Below, in pieces: positions 1 through 5,211 of a stretch of 5,211 bases of DNA. Source of the stretch: Planctomycetota bacterium (lineage in GTDB: Bacteria; Planctomycetota; UBA1135; UBA2386); NCBI GenBank assembly GCA_020425885.1, contig JAGQRA010000092.1:1-5211 (forward strand), in the 5' to 3' direction. The notes under the pieces were generated by a model that was given only the letters and a program-made list of their open reading frames with translations, was not told the DNA's origin and ran no database searches. Made by a program: the position numbers and the translations under genes. How positions within the stretch are numbered: the stretch's first letter is position 1; each line of letters begins with the position of its first letter.

Positions 1-34
1 CGATAGCCCGGGATCCTGTCCGGCGGCGAGGCCG

Positions 35-1570
35 TCAATCGCGGTGGCTGGCGAACCACTCGCCGGCGCGTTGCTCGGCGCGCCGCAGCACGCGCCGCCA
101 CGGCGGCCGTTGCAGCAGGTCGCGGTGCGAGCGCAGCCAGCCGCGCAGGAACGCTCGCTTCGTCGCGTCGCCGCCGGGTGAGCCGGCCTGCCGGAACGCG
201 GCCAGCAGCCGGCCGAGGTCGGCACCGCTGCCGCGGCTGTCGATGGCCGCCTTGCGGCGTACGCCGTCGAGATCGACCATCGCGACTCGGTCGCTGCCGG
301 GCAGTCGCACCAGGTTGTCGAACTTGAGATCGCGGTTGCGCAGGCCGTGGGCGTGCAGCCGGCCGATGCTGCGGCCCAGCGCGCGCGCGCAGGCCGTGAT
401 CGCGGTCGGCGACATCGCGCCCTGCTGCAGTTCCCGATCGAGCGGGACGTTGTCGATGCGGGCCGCGAAGACGTGGCCGGCTCCGGGCTGCAGGCACATC
501 GCCACCGGACGCGCGGTGTCGACGCCGGCGAACAGCAGCCAGTAGGCGGCGCGCCACAGCTTCTTCGCCGCGCCGCGGTCCCGGCGCTTCATGATCAGTT
601 CCTCGAGCTGCCAGACGCCGCCGCGCCGTCCGCTCTTGGTCGCATCGGGCGGAGACGCCAACGCCTGGTGGCAGCGGTCGCGCACCGCAGGATCGATCCC
701 GGGCAGGTGCCAGCACCACCGCGGCTGGCCGCGCCGCCGCGGTTCGACTTCGGTGTGTCGACAGTTGCGCGTGCTGCGGCGGCCGAAGGCCGGCAGTGCG
801 TCGGCCCGCCAGCGCCGCGTCGCCAGCTCGAGTTGGGCTTCGAGCTGGTGTGGCAGTGGCACCTGTGCTCCGTTGCGGTAGGCCTCGAGCAGATGTCGTG
901 CCCGGCGGTCGATCGCGCCGCCGTCGAGATGCTGACAGAAGATCGAAAGGCCGTGGGCGCGGCGCGAGACCTTCGGTTCGCCCGAATGGCGAAAGGCCGT
1001 GAGGTCGATCAGCCAGGGTTGCCCGTGGCCATCGACCAGGAGGTTGCCCGGGTGCAGGTCGGAGGCCTCGGCGCCGAGGTCGTGCAGCCGTCGCAGCAGT
1101 CGTCCGACCCGATCGTGGACCGCGGCGGCCATGGCGAAGTCGAATGGCGCGCTGTCGGCGATCGTGCGCGTGATGACGAAGCTGCGCAGTCCCTCGTCAT
1201 CGGCGGCCATGCCGAAGGCCAGCGGTTCGGCGGCGGGCAGACCGAGGGCGCGGGCCTGCAGCAGGTGCTGGCACTCGCGCTGGCCGCGCTGGCCGCGCAA
1301 CGAGTCGCGGGCGCGGTCGGAGAGCTTGTCGGCACGGAACAGCTTGATGTGGACCGGGACGCCGTCGAGGTCGCCGCGGAACACGCTGCGCACCGTCCGT
1401 TGCTTGATGCAGGTCCAACCCTGACCCGGCCAGGCGGCCACCGGGTGGCCGAGCAACTGCTCGAGCCCGGCGGCGACCACGGCGCAGGCGGTCGCGGTGG
1501 CGGTCCCGCTGTCGAGCCGGGTGGATTGCGGCAACGAAGCGTTGCTCGGCGTCGGGCATTGCGGAACCAT
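35..1570 (-). CDS. Tandem-domain lipopolysaccharide (WaaP/InaA-like) kinase
   Basis: A 511-residue protein with two protein-kinase-like domains of the LPS kinase (WaaP/KdkA/InaA) type; this family typically phosphorylates inner-core heptose or Kdo in the cytoplasm. Domain 1 (about residues 55-235) has the ATP-binding lysine K76 in VHIK, a possible helix-C glutamate E99, the catalytic loop SDLHPGN with D171 and N176, and the metal-binding aspartate D189 in LIDL. Domain 2 (about 250-500) has K328 in LIMKR, the loop NRDLKFDN with D414 and N419, and D433 in VDLDG. In both loops the usual HxD histidine is replaced (A169 and N412). No signal peptide or membrane segment is seen. The ATG at 1568-1570 is chosen because an upstream extension would run antisense through lptF. 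A GTG at 1478-1480 (codon 31) is an alternative start, since domain homology only begins near residue 43; neither has a clear Shine-Dalgarno. The LPS substrate is inferred from the family and from lptFG next door; another small-molecule or protein substrate is possible. Confidence 0.8.
   Translation of the reverse strand: MVPQCPTPSNASLPQSTRLDSGTATATACAVVAAGLEQLLGHPVAAWPGQGWTCIKQRTVRSVFRGDLDGVPVHIKLFRADKLSDRARDSLRGQRGQRECQHLLQARALGLPAAEPLAFGMAADDEGLRSFVITRTIADSAPFDFAMAAAVHDRVGRLLRRLHDLGAEASDLHPGNLLVDGHGQPWLIDLTAFRHSGEPKVSRRAHGLSIFCQHLDGGAIDRRARHLLEAYRNGAQVPLPHQLEAQLELATRRWRADALPAFGRRSTRNCRHTEVEPRRRGQPRWCWHLPGIDPAVRDRCHQALASPPDATKSGRRGGVWQLEELIMKRRDRGAAKKLWRAAYWLLFAGVDTARPVAMCLQPGAGHVFAARIDNVPLDRELQQGAMSPTAITACARALGRSIGRLHAHGLRNRDLKFDNLVRLPGSDRVAMVDLDGVRRKAAIDSRGSGADLGRLLAAFRQAGSPGGDATKRAFLRGWLRSHRDLLQRPPWRRVLRRAEQRAGEWFASHRD
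1277..1298. repeat. In-frame 9-bp tandem duplication inside the kinase gene
   Basis: The 9-base unit gcgctggcc occurs twice in a row (1277-1285 and 1286-1294), followed by a partial third copy. In the minus-strand kinase it encodes a repeated Arg-Gly-Gln at about residues 92-98, just before the likely helix-C glutamate E99. It keeps the frame and looks like a replication-slippage expansion. Confidence 0.6.
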
Positions 1571-1585
1571 GGGTCGAACGGCGCG

Positions 1586-2671
1586 ATGTGGCGACTTCAC
1601 CGATACTACCTGAAGGAGATCGCGGTCAACTTCGGGATCACGTTCCTGGTGATGTTCGCCATCGTCCTCGTATCCGGCGTGACCCGCGGCATCAACCGTT
1701 CCGAGGGCGGCGGCCTCACCGATGCCCTGCTGATCACGCTCTACTTCGCGCTCGATTCGCTCGCGCACCTGCTGACGATCGCGTTCCTGCTCGCCGTCGT
1801 CCTGACCTACACGCGGGCGGCGCAGCAGCGTGAGCTCGTCGCGCTGCGCGCCGCCGGCCTCGGGCCGCGGGTGGCGATGGCGCCCGCGGTGCTGCTCGGG
1901 CTGGTGCTGACGGTGTTCGCCTCGCTGGCCAACCACTACATCATCCCCGAGGTGCACTATCAGAAGTACCGCGTCGTCGCGCTCGTGGTGCGCAACTTCA
2001 TCACCAATCTGAAGCTCGACAGCGATCGCATCCCGATCCTCAACACCGGCTTCGTCATGACGTTCCGCGACCGCGACGGCGACACGTTCGAGGATTGCAC
2101 GATCTACTGCCCGCCCAACCGGCGGCTCGAGAAGATCGCCTCGCCGATCATCCGCGTCGACCGGGTCGCCATCCCCAAGCCGCGTGAGGACAGCGAGACG
2201 ATCGATGTCTACCTCGACGGCATCCACTTGCCGATCCTCGATCCGAACGTGCCGATGCAGGCCGGCAGCGAGAGCCTCGTGCTCCACGTCGGGCTGCACG
2301 ACATCGCCGACCGCGGCCGGCGCAGCGATCAGGACGCGGATGTGCGCAGCGATCAGCTGCTCGGCGAGGTCATGCGCGAGGTCCACCCGCGACCGCACGA
2401 GGCCATGCACGCGCTGCTCCGGCGCTGTTGCTTCGCGCTGATGCCGGCGTTGCTCGCGCCCATCGGCTACTGCGTCGCCGAGCTGATGCGCTTCCGCGGG
2501 CGGGTGCTGGCGCTCGTCGTCGCGCTGGTGCCGCTCATGCTGTTCTACGTCGGCGAGTTCATCGGCGCCCGCATCATGGACCGGACGCACAACCCCTGGA
2601 GCGCGTGGATGCCGGTCGTGCTGATCTCGTGCGTCGGCGTGCCGCTGTGCTGGAGGCAGCTGCGGCGATGA
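1586..2671 (+). CDS. lptF: LPS export permease, LptF-type (YjgP/YjgQ family)
   Basis: A 361-residue inner-membrane permease that would pair with LptG and the ATPase LptB (not in this window) to extract LPS from the inner membrane. The topology is typical of the family. TM1 is about residues 11-33 and TM2 about 47-75. A cytoplasmic coupling segment around 76-94 (RELVALRAAG) resembles the family's contact with LptB. TM3 is about 97-121, the periplasmic jellyroll-like domain about 130-275, and TM4-6 lie at about 280-300, 305-328 and 338-356. The length matches LptF. The ATG at 1586-1588 is chosen because MWRLHRYYLKEI aligns with the usual N-terminus just ahead of TM1. There is no good Shine-Dalgarno, and the start lies 15 bp from the divergent kinase start. 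The periplasmic domain has a close cysteine pair (C171, C175) that could form a disulfide. LptF rather than LptG is assigned from gene order, so the symbol is less certain than the family. Confidence 0.85.
   Translation: MWRLHRYYLKEIAVNFGITFLVMFAIVLVSGVTRGINRSEGGGLTDALLITLYFALDSLAHLLTIAFLLAVVLTYTRAAQQRELVALRAAGLGPRVAMAPAVLLGLVLTVFASLANHYIIPEVHYQKYRVVALVVRNFITNLKLDSDRIPILNTGFVMTFRDRDGDTFEDCTIYCPPNRRLEKIASPIIRVDRVAIPKPREDSETIDVYLDGIHLPILDPNVPMQAGSESLVLHVGLHDIADRGRRSDQDADVRSDQLLGEVMREVHPRPHEAMHALLRRCCFALMPALLAPIGYCVAELMRFRGRVLALVVALVPLMLFYVGEFIGARIMDRTHNPWSAWMPVVLISCVGVPLCWRQLRR
2652..2656 (+). promoter_or_regulatory. Ribosome binding site of lptG
   Basis: GGAGG lies 11 bases before the ATG at 2668, inside the end of lptF. 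It is the clearest Shine-Dalgarno in the window. Together with the ATGA overlap it fixes the lptG start and points to re-initiation by ribosomes finishing lptF. Confidence 0.6.
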
Positions 2672-3750
2672 GCATCCTCGATCGCTACGTCGGCCGCATC
2701 GTGCTGGGCTCGTTCGCCGCCGGCATGGTGTTCTTCCTGTGCCTGATGATCATCATGGATCTGCTCGGCAACCTGCCGCGCTACATCTCCCGCGCCGATG
2801 ATCAGGGCTGGAGCACGTTCGATCTGGCCGTCGAACTGGTCGGCTACTACCTGACCTTGCTGCCGGTGCTGTTCGTCACGGTGACGCCGTTCGTCACCGT
2901 CATCGCCTGCATGTTCGCCGTGGCCCGGATCCAGAACGGCAACGAGATCGTACCGATGCTTTTTGTCGGCCGACCGATGCAGCGGGTGCTGCGGCCGATG
3001 TTGTTGCTCGGCTTCGCCGCCGCCTTCGGCATGGCCGGCTGCTGGCAGTGGATCGTGCCCCACCTGAGCGCGGCGCTGGCCGAATCGGAGGGCGTCCTCA
3101 ACCGCGGCAGCGAAAAGCAGAAGCATCTGGTGCACGAGTGGGTCAAGGGCGACTCGACCTACCGCCTCTACATCGCCGAGTTCGTGCCGTCCAGGTCCGA
3201 GATGTCGGGCGTGAACATGCTGATCGAAGGCGTGCTGGTCGCCGACAACATGCTCGTCACTGCCGCGGCGGCCCGCTGGGACGAAGCCCGCAAGGACTGG
3301 CAGCTGCAGGGCGGTCGCTGCGAGACGGAGCGCGGCTGGACGCCGCGCGGCTGGCTCGAGCGCCCGGACCTGACGCCGGCGGCGTTGTTGCAGAGCAGCC
3401 GCGAGAACATCCAGGCCGACACCCAGTCGTATACCGAGCTGGCGGCGACGATGACGCTGCGGCCCAACCGCGCCGATGTCCGGCTCGCGTTCCATCGCCA
3501 CATCACCTACCCGTTCGCCAACCTGATCCTGCTCCTGATCGCGCTGCCGTTGGCGGTCTGGTTCGAGCGCGGCAGCCGCATCGAGCGCGTGCTGACCGCG
3601 ATCGCGCTGTGCGGGCTCTACGCGATGTTCGACCTGGTCTGTCAGAGCCTCGGCCAGAAGGGACATCTGCATCCCGTCGTCGCCGCCTGGTCGCCGACGA
3701 TCGTGTTCGGTTCGCTCGGTGCCGTGTTGTACGGGGGGATGAAGACGTGA
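2668..3750 (+). CDS. lptG: LPS export permease, LptG-type (YjgP/YjgQ family)
   Basis: A 360-residue partner permease of the LPS extraction complex. TM1 is about residues 11-33. TM2 is about 55-83, followed by a cytoplasmic coupling segment near 84-105. TM3 is about 108-130, and the periplasmic domain spans about 131-278. The last three helices are at about 280-298, 305-325 and 336-356. The periplasmic domain keeps the family pattern of a 'gvlvadnml' strand followed by an alanine-rich strand and W211. The stretch entering TM4 (FHRHITYPFANLIL, then a leucine-rich helix) is characteristic of LptF/LptG proteins. The start is the ATG in ATGA overlapping the lptF stop by 4 bases, preceded by GGAGG. 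The gene is expected to be co-transcribed and translated in near-equal amounts with lptF, as a heterodimer needs. The LptF/LptG labels could be swapped; the family is secure. Confidence 0.85.
   Translation: MSILDRYVGRIVLGSFAAGMVFFLCLMIIMDLLGNLPRYISRADDQGWSTFDLAVELVGYYLTLLPVLFVTVTPFVTVIACMFAVARIQNGNEIVPMLFVGRPMQRVLRPMLLLGFAAAFGMAGCWQWIVPHLSAALAESEGVLNRGSEKQKHLVHEWVKGDSTYRLYIAEFVPSRSEMSGVNMLIEGVLVADNMLVTAAAARWDEARKDWQLQGGRCETERGWTPRGWLERPDLTPAALLQSSRENIQADTQSYTELAATMTLRPNRADVRLAFHRHITYPFANLILLLIALPLAVWFERGSRIERVLTAIALCGLYAMFDLVCQSLGQKGHLHPVVAAWSPTIVFGSLGAVLYGGMKT
3734..3739 (+). promoter_or_regulatory. Shine-Dalgarno-like GGGGGA before the 36-codon ORF
   Basis: A purine-rich GGGGGA sits at the end of lptG, 7 bases before the GTG at 3747. 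Its position supports translation of the small ORF that overlaps the lptG stop codon. Confidence 0.4.
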
Positions 3751-3857
3751 CCTCGCCGGTCGGTCGGCGAAGGGTGCCCGGGTGGGCGGTGCTGCTCGTC
3801 ACCCTGGCCATCGTCGCCGCGCTCGGTGCCTCGATCGTGCTGTCGGTCGGGCGGTGA
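3747..3857 (+). CDS. Small single-pass membrane protein coupled to lptG
   Basis: A 36-residue ORF starting with GTG in a GTGA overlap with the lptG stop. The N-terminus is basic (R7-R9), followed by one hydrophobic helix at about residues 13-34 (from W13 to V34), so positive-inside rules predict the N-terminus in the cytoplasm. There is no lipobox cysteine. Of 36 codons 33 end in G or C, like the neighbouring genes, and a purine-rich site lies 7 bases upstream. The stop-start coupling to lptG suggests an accessory peptide of the permease complex or simply an operon-borne small protein. No family is recognised and no function can be assigned from sequence. Confidence 0.6.
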   Translation: MTSPVGRRRVPGWAVLLVTLAIVAALGASIVLSVGR

Positions 3858-3949
3858 TGCATCGGCTCCCGGTCTGCGAGATCCGCTACCCGGCTTGCGC
3901 GGTGCGCGACGCGCGCCAAGCGGAGGCGCAGTGCCTGTTCCTGAAGTGA
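3857..3949 (+). CDS. Hypothetical 30-residue cysteine-containing protein
   Basis: A 30-codon ORF whose ATG overlaps the previous stop in TGATG, the classic re-initiation arrangement. GC content by codon position, counted by hand, is about 22/30, 14/30 and 27/30 for positions 1, 2 and 3. That is the ordering expected of a real gene in a GC-rich genome, although the ORF is very short. The protein is soluble in character, with cysteines at 7, 14 and 26 (C-x6-C-x11-C), H2 and several arginines. It could bind a metal, but no known motif is matched. Its last codons and stop form the left arm of an inverted repeat. It may instead be non-coding sequence between operon end and terminator. Confidence 0.4.
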   Translation: MHRLPVCEIRYPACAVRDARQAEAQCLFLK

Positions 3950-4001
3950 CGGTAGGCGGTTGCCGCCGACGAAGGCCGGGCCGCCTCGCCCGTCACTTCA
4001 G
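3941..4001. repeat. Perfect 12-bp inverted repeat between convergent genes
   Basis: CTGAAGTGACGG at 3941-3952 is exactly complementary to CCGTCACTTCAG at 3990-4001. Between the arms, GGCGG (3955-3959) can also pair with CCGCC (3981-3985) or with CCGCC (3963-3967). The arms carry the stop codons of the plus-strand 30-codon ORF and of the minus-strand peptidase, both reading Leu-Lys-stop. The symmetrical position between converging genes suggests a bidirectional transcription end or an RNA 3'-end stabiliser. No T tract follows either arm, so a standard intrinsic terminator is not shown. Confidence 0.6.
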
Positions 4002-5211
4002 CAACTCCCTGGCGTAGTCGGTCACCGCGGCCCCGATCGTCGCCGGACTGGCGCCGAACGCCTTCTCGAAGTCGAGCTTCTCGACCTCACCGGCGTAGAA
4101 CGCGACGACGTAGTCGAGCAGCGCGCGGCGATGCTTGCCGTCCTCGGCGTCGTAGAGGTAGCGGGCGAGCATGGCCGACTGGGCGTAGAAGGCGTCGCGC
4201 CAGCGCACCTGGAAGCTCGCGCCCAGGCGCATGCTCGATGGCACTTTCAGACTGCGGTTGGACGCCACGCCCTGGGCGAAACCCGCGCGCCCGAGCGTCG
4301 CGAGCCGGGCCCACGAGATCAGCTGGCTCGGCTCCGCCGAGGCGACGAGGTCGGCGTAGAACAGATGACCCTTGCCGAGCCGGGCCGTGCGCCGGGCGAG
4401 GTCGAAGTCGAACTGTTCGATGAACGACGCGAACCCCTCGACGATCCAGTAGGACCTCGGCCCGACCCGCGAGGCCACCTGGTCGGGCATGAACGCCGGA
4501 CATCGGTCGCGCAGCCACTGGTGCGTCAGCTCATGGGCCATCGTCGGCAGCACGCGCGCGAAGTCGGCGTCGTTCTCCGGCACGAACATGCGCGACTTCG
4601 GCACCAGTTCGTTGAGCGCGTCCGAGTAGAAGCCCGCGGTCCACGAGGCGTCGAAGCCGAGCTTCTTCGACGCCGCGAGGTAGTCCGCCTGGTCGGGGTA
4701 GATGAACACCAGCATCTGCCGCGGGTCGCTGCGCTGCCGCGGCAGGTCGGCGAACATCGCCTCGAGCGTGTCGCAGACGATCTCGCCGGTCGCCAGGGAC
4801 CTGGCCAGACTGCCGGGCTGCAGCAGCGGCGAGAACAACACCAGGCGGTCGCTCTGCAAGGCCATCAGGTCGCTCCGCCAGTCCCGGCGCCAGACGAGCA
4901 GCTGTTGCTTGGCCATCCGATCGTCGTCGGAGAGTTCGCCGTCGAAGTCCTCGAGCTTCGCGTCGAGCAGCTTCACCGGCGTGAGCGCGGTGGCGTCGGC
5001 GAAGTCGAGCCACTGCAGCGCGGGGAACGGATCGCCGGCCGGCAACCCCGCGGGCACGAGCTCGCGCACCGCGGCCATGGCGTCGGCGTTGGCGGGGTCG
5101 CGCCGCAGCACGAAGCGGAGCGCGTGGCGACGGTCGAGCGCGGGTCGCTCGGCGGGCCACGCCGCGACGTCACCACGCACCGCCTCGAGCGTCGTCTTCG
5201 CCAACGCATCG
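3993..5211 (-). CDS. Gluzincin-type zinc metallopeptidase, DUF1570-like (5' end outside window)
   Basis: A partial gene of at least 405 codons; its frame stays open to the window edge. A TTG at 5202-5204 could start it, but the sequence there reads as internal, so the true N-terminus and any signal peptide are probably beyond the window. Residues are counted from that TTG. The zinc site is complete: HELTH at 224-228 (bases 4521-4535) gives two histidine ligands and the catalytic glutamate E225. E256 in WIVEGFASFIE, 28 residues later, is the expected third ligand of a gluzincin. This HEXXH plus WxxEG arrangement is that of DUF1570 and peptidase MA-like proteins. The first 110 residues resemble helical repeat-like sequence. 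About 160-215 contains the strand-rich part before the active site, and the C-terminus is helical. Substrate and location are unknown. The gene is convergent with the lptFG unit and separated from it by an inverted repeat, so no shared role is implied. Confidence 0.75.
   Translation of the reverse strand, partial: DALAKTTLEAVRGDVAAWPAERPALDRRHALRFVLRRDPANADAMAAVRELVPAGLPAGDPFPALQWLDFADATALTPVKLLDAKLEDFDGELSDDDRMAKQQLLVWRRDWRSDLMALQSDRLVLFSPLLQPGSLARSLATGEIVCDTLEAMFADLPRQRSDPRQMLVFIYPDQADYLAASKKLGFDASWTAGFYSDALNELVPKSRMFVPENDADFARVLPTMAHELTHQWLRDRCPAFMPDQVASRVGPRSYWIVEGFASFIEQFDFDLARRTARLGKGHLFYADLVASAEPSQLISWARLATLGRAGFAQGVASNRSLKVPSSMRLGASFQVRWRDAFYAQSAMLARYLYDAEDGKHRRALLDYVVAFYAGEVEKLDFEKAFGASPATIGAAVTDYARELLK

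Noticed and set aside
8..17. Adjacent SmaI and BamHI recognition sites, as in a cloning vector
   Set aside because: The flanking bases do not match a common polylinker, and such GC-rich sites arise often by chance here.
347..1585. Long N-terminal extension of the lptF frame
   Set aside because: It is antisense to the kinase gene, is low-complexity, and LptF proteins begin right before TM1, as the ATG at 1586 does.
1571..2590. Upstream extension of the minus-strand kinase frame by 340 codons
   Set aside because: It runs fully antisense to lptF and its translation is rich in H, R, D, Q and E with no domain; this is a typical shadow in GC-rich DNA.
2545..3672. Minus-strand 375-codon open frame opposite lptF/lptG
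   Set aside because: The composition (Q, R, H, D rich, no hydrophobic core) is that of an antisense shadow, while the plus strand has clear permease sequence.
3955..3967. Short GGCGG/CCGCC hairpin as an intrinsic terminator
   Set aside because: It has a 5-bp stem with a 3-base loop and no following T run; such hairpins are common at this GC content.
3826..4017. Plus-strand 63-codon frame across the intergenic region
   Set aside because: It is Arg/Gly/Pro-rich and conflicts with the 30-codon ORF, whose codon-position pattern is better; it also runs into the peptidase C-terminus.
1..5211. tRNA, rRNA, CRISPR array, insertion sequence or phage genes
   Set aside because: No cloverleaf-like, spaced-repeat or transposase/integrase signal was seen on either strand; nearly all the window is accounted for by coding sequence.

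Overview
This is a GC-rich window (about two thirds G+C by eye, with most third codon positions G or C) from a Gram-negative, two-membrane bacterium. The evidence for two membranes is a pair of LptF/LptG-type permeases, which only make sense in a cell that exports lipopolysaccharide (LPS) to an outer membrane. The mix of neighbours (an unusual tandem LPS-kinase-like protein, a DUF1570-like gluzincin peptidase and mostly weak Shine-Dalgarno sites) would fit Planctomycetota or another deep-branching diderm phylum. That placement is inference and cannot be settled from the sequence alone.

Layout. Bases 1-34 hold nothing that can be called. Bases 35-1570 (minus strand) encode a 511-residue protein with two consecutive WaaP/InaA-like kinase domains. 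Its start codon faces that of lptF on the plus strand with only 15 bp between them. On the plus strand follow lptF (1586-2671), lptG (2668-3750), a 36-residue single-pass membrane protein (3747-3857) and a 30-residue three-cysteine ORF (3857-3949). Each of these overlaps the next by 1-4 bases, so they look like one translationally coupled unit. A perfect 12-bp inverted repeat (3941-3952 and 3990-4001) contains the stop codons of the last small ORF and of the convergent gene. That gene (3993 to the window edge, minus strand) encodes a HEXXH metallopeptidase whose N-terminus lies outside the window.

How the genes may work together. LptF and LptG form the inner-membrane channel that extracts LPS and passes it to the periplasmic bridge. 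The divergent kinase belongs to the superfamily that phosphorylates LPS inner-core sugars on the cytoplasmic side before export, so the left and centre of the window plausibly form an LPS modification and export locus. The two small ORFs at the end of the lptFG unit are the least explained part. The peptidase is convergent, separated by the inverted repeat, and shows no sign of belonging to the same pathway.
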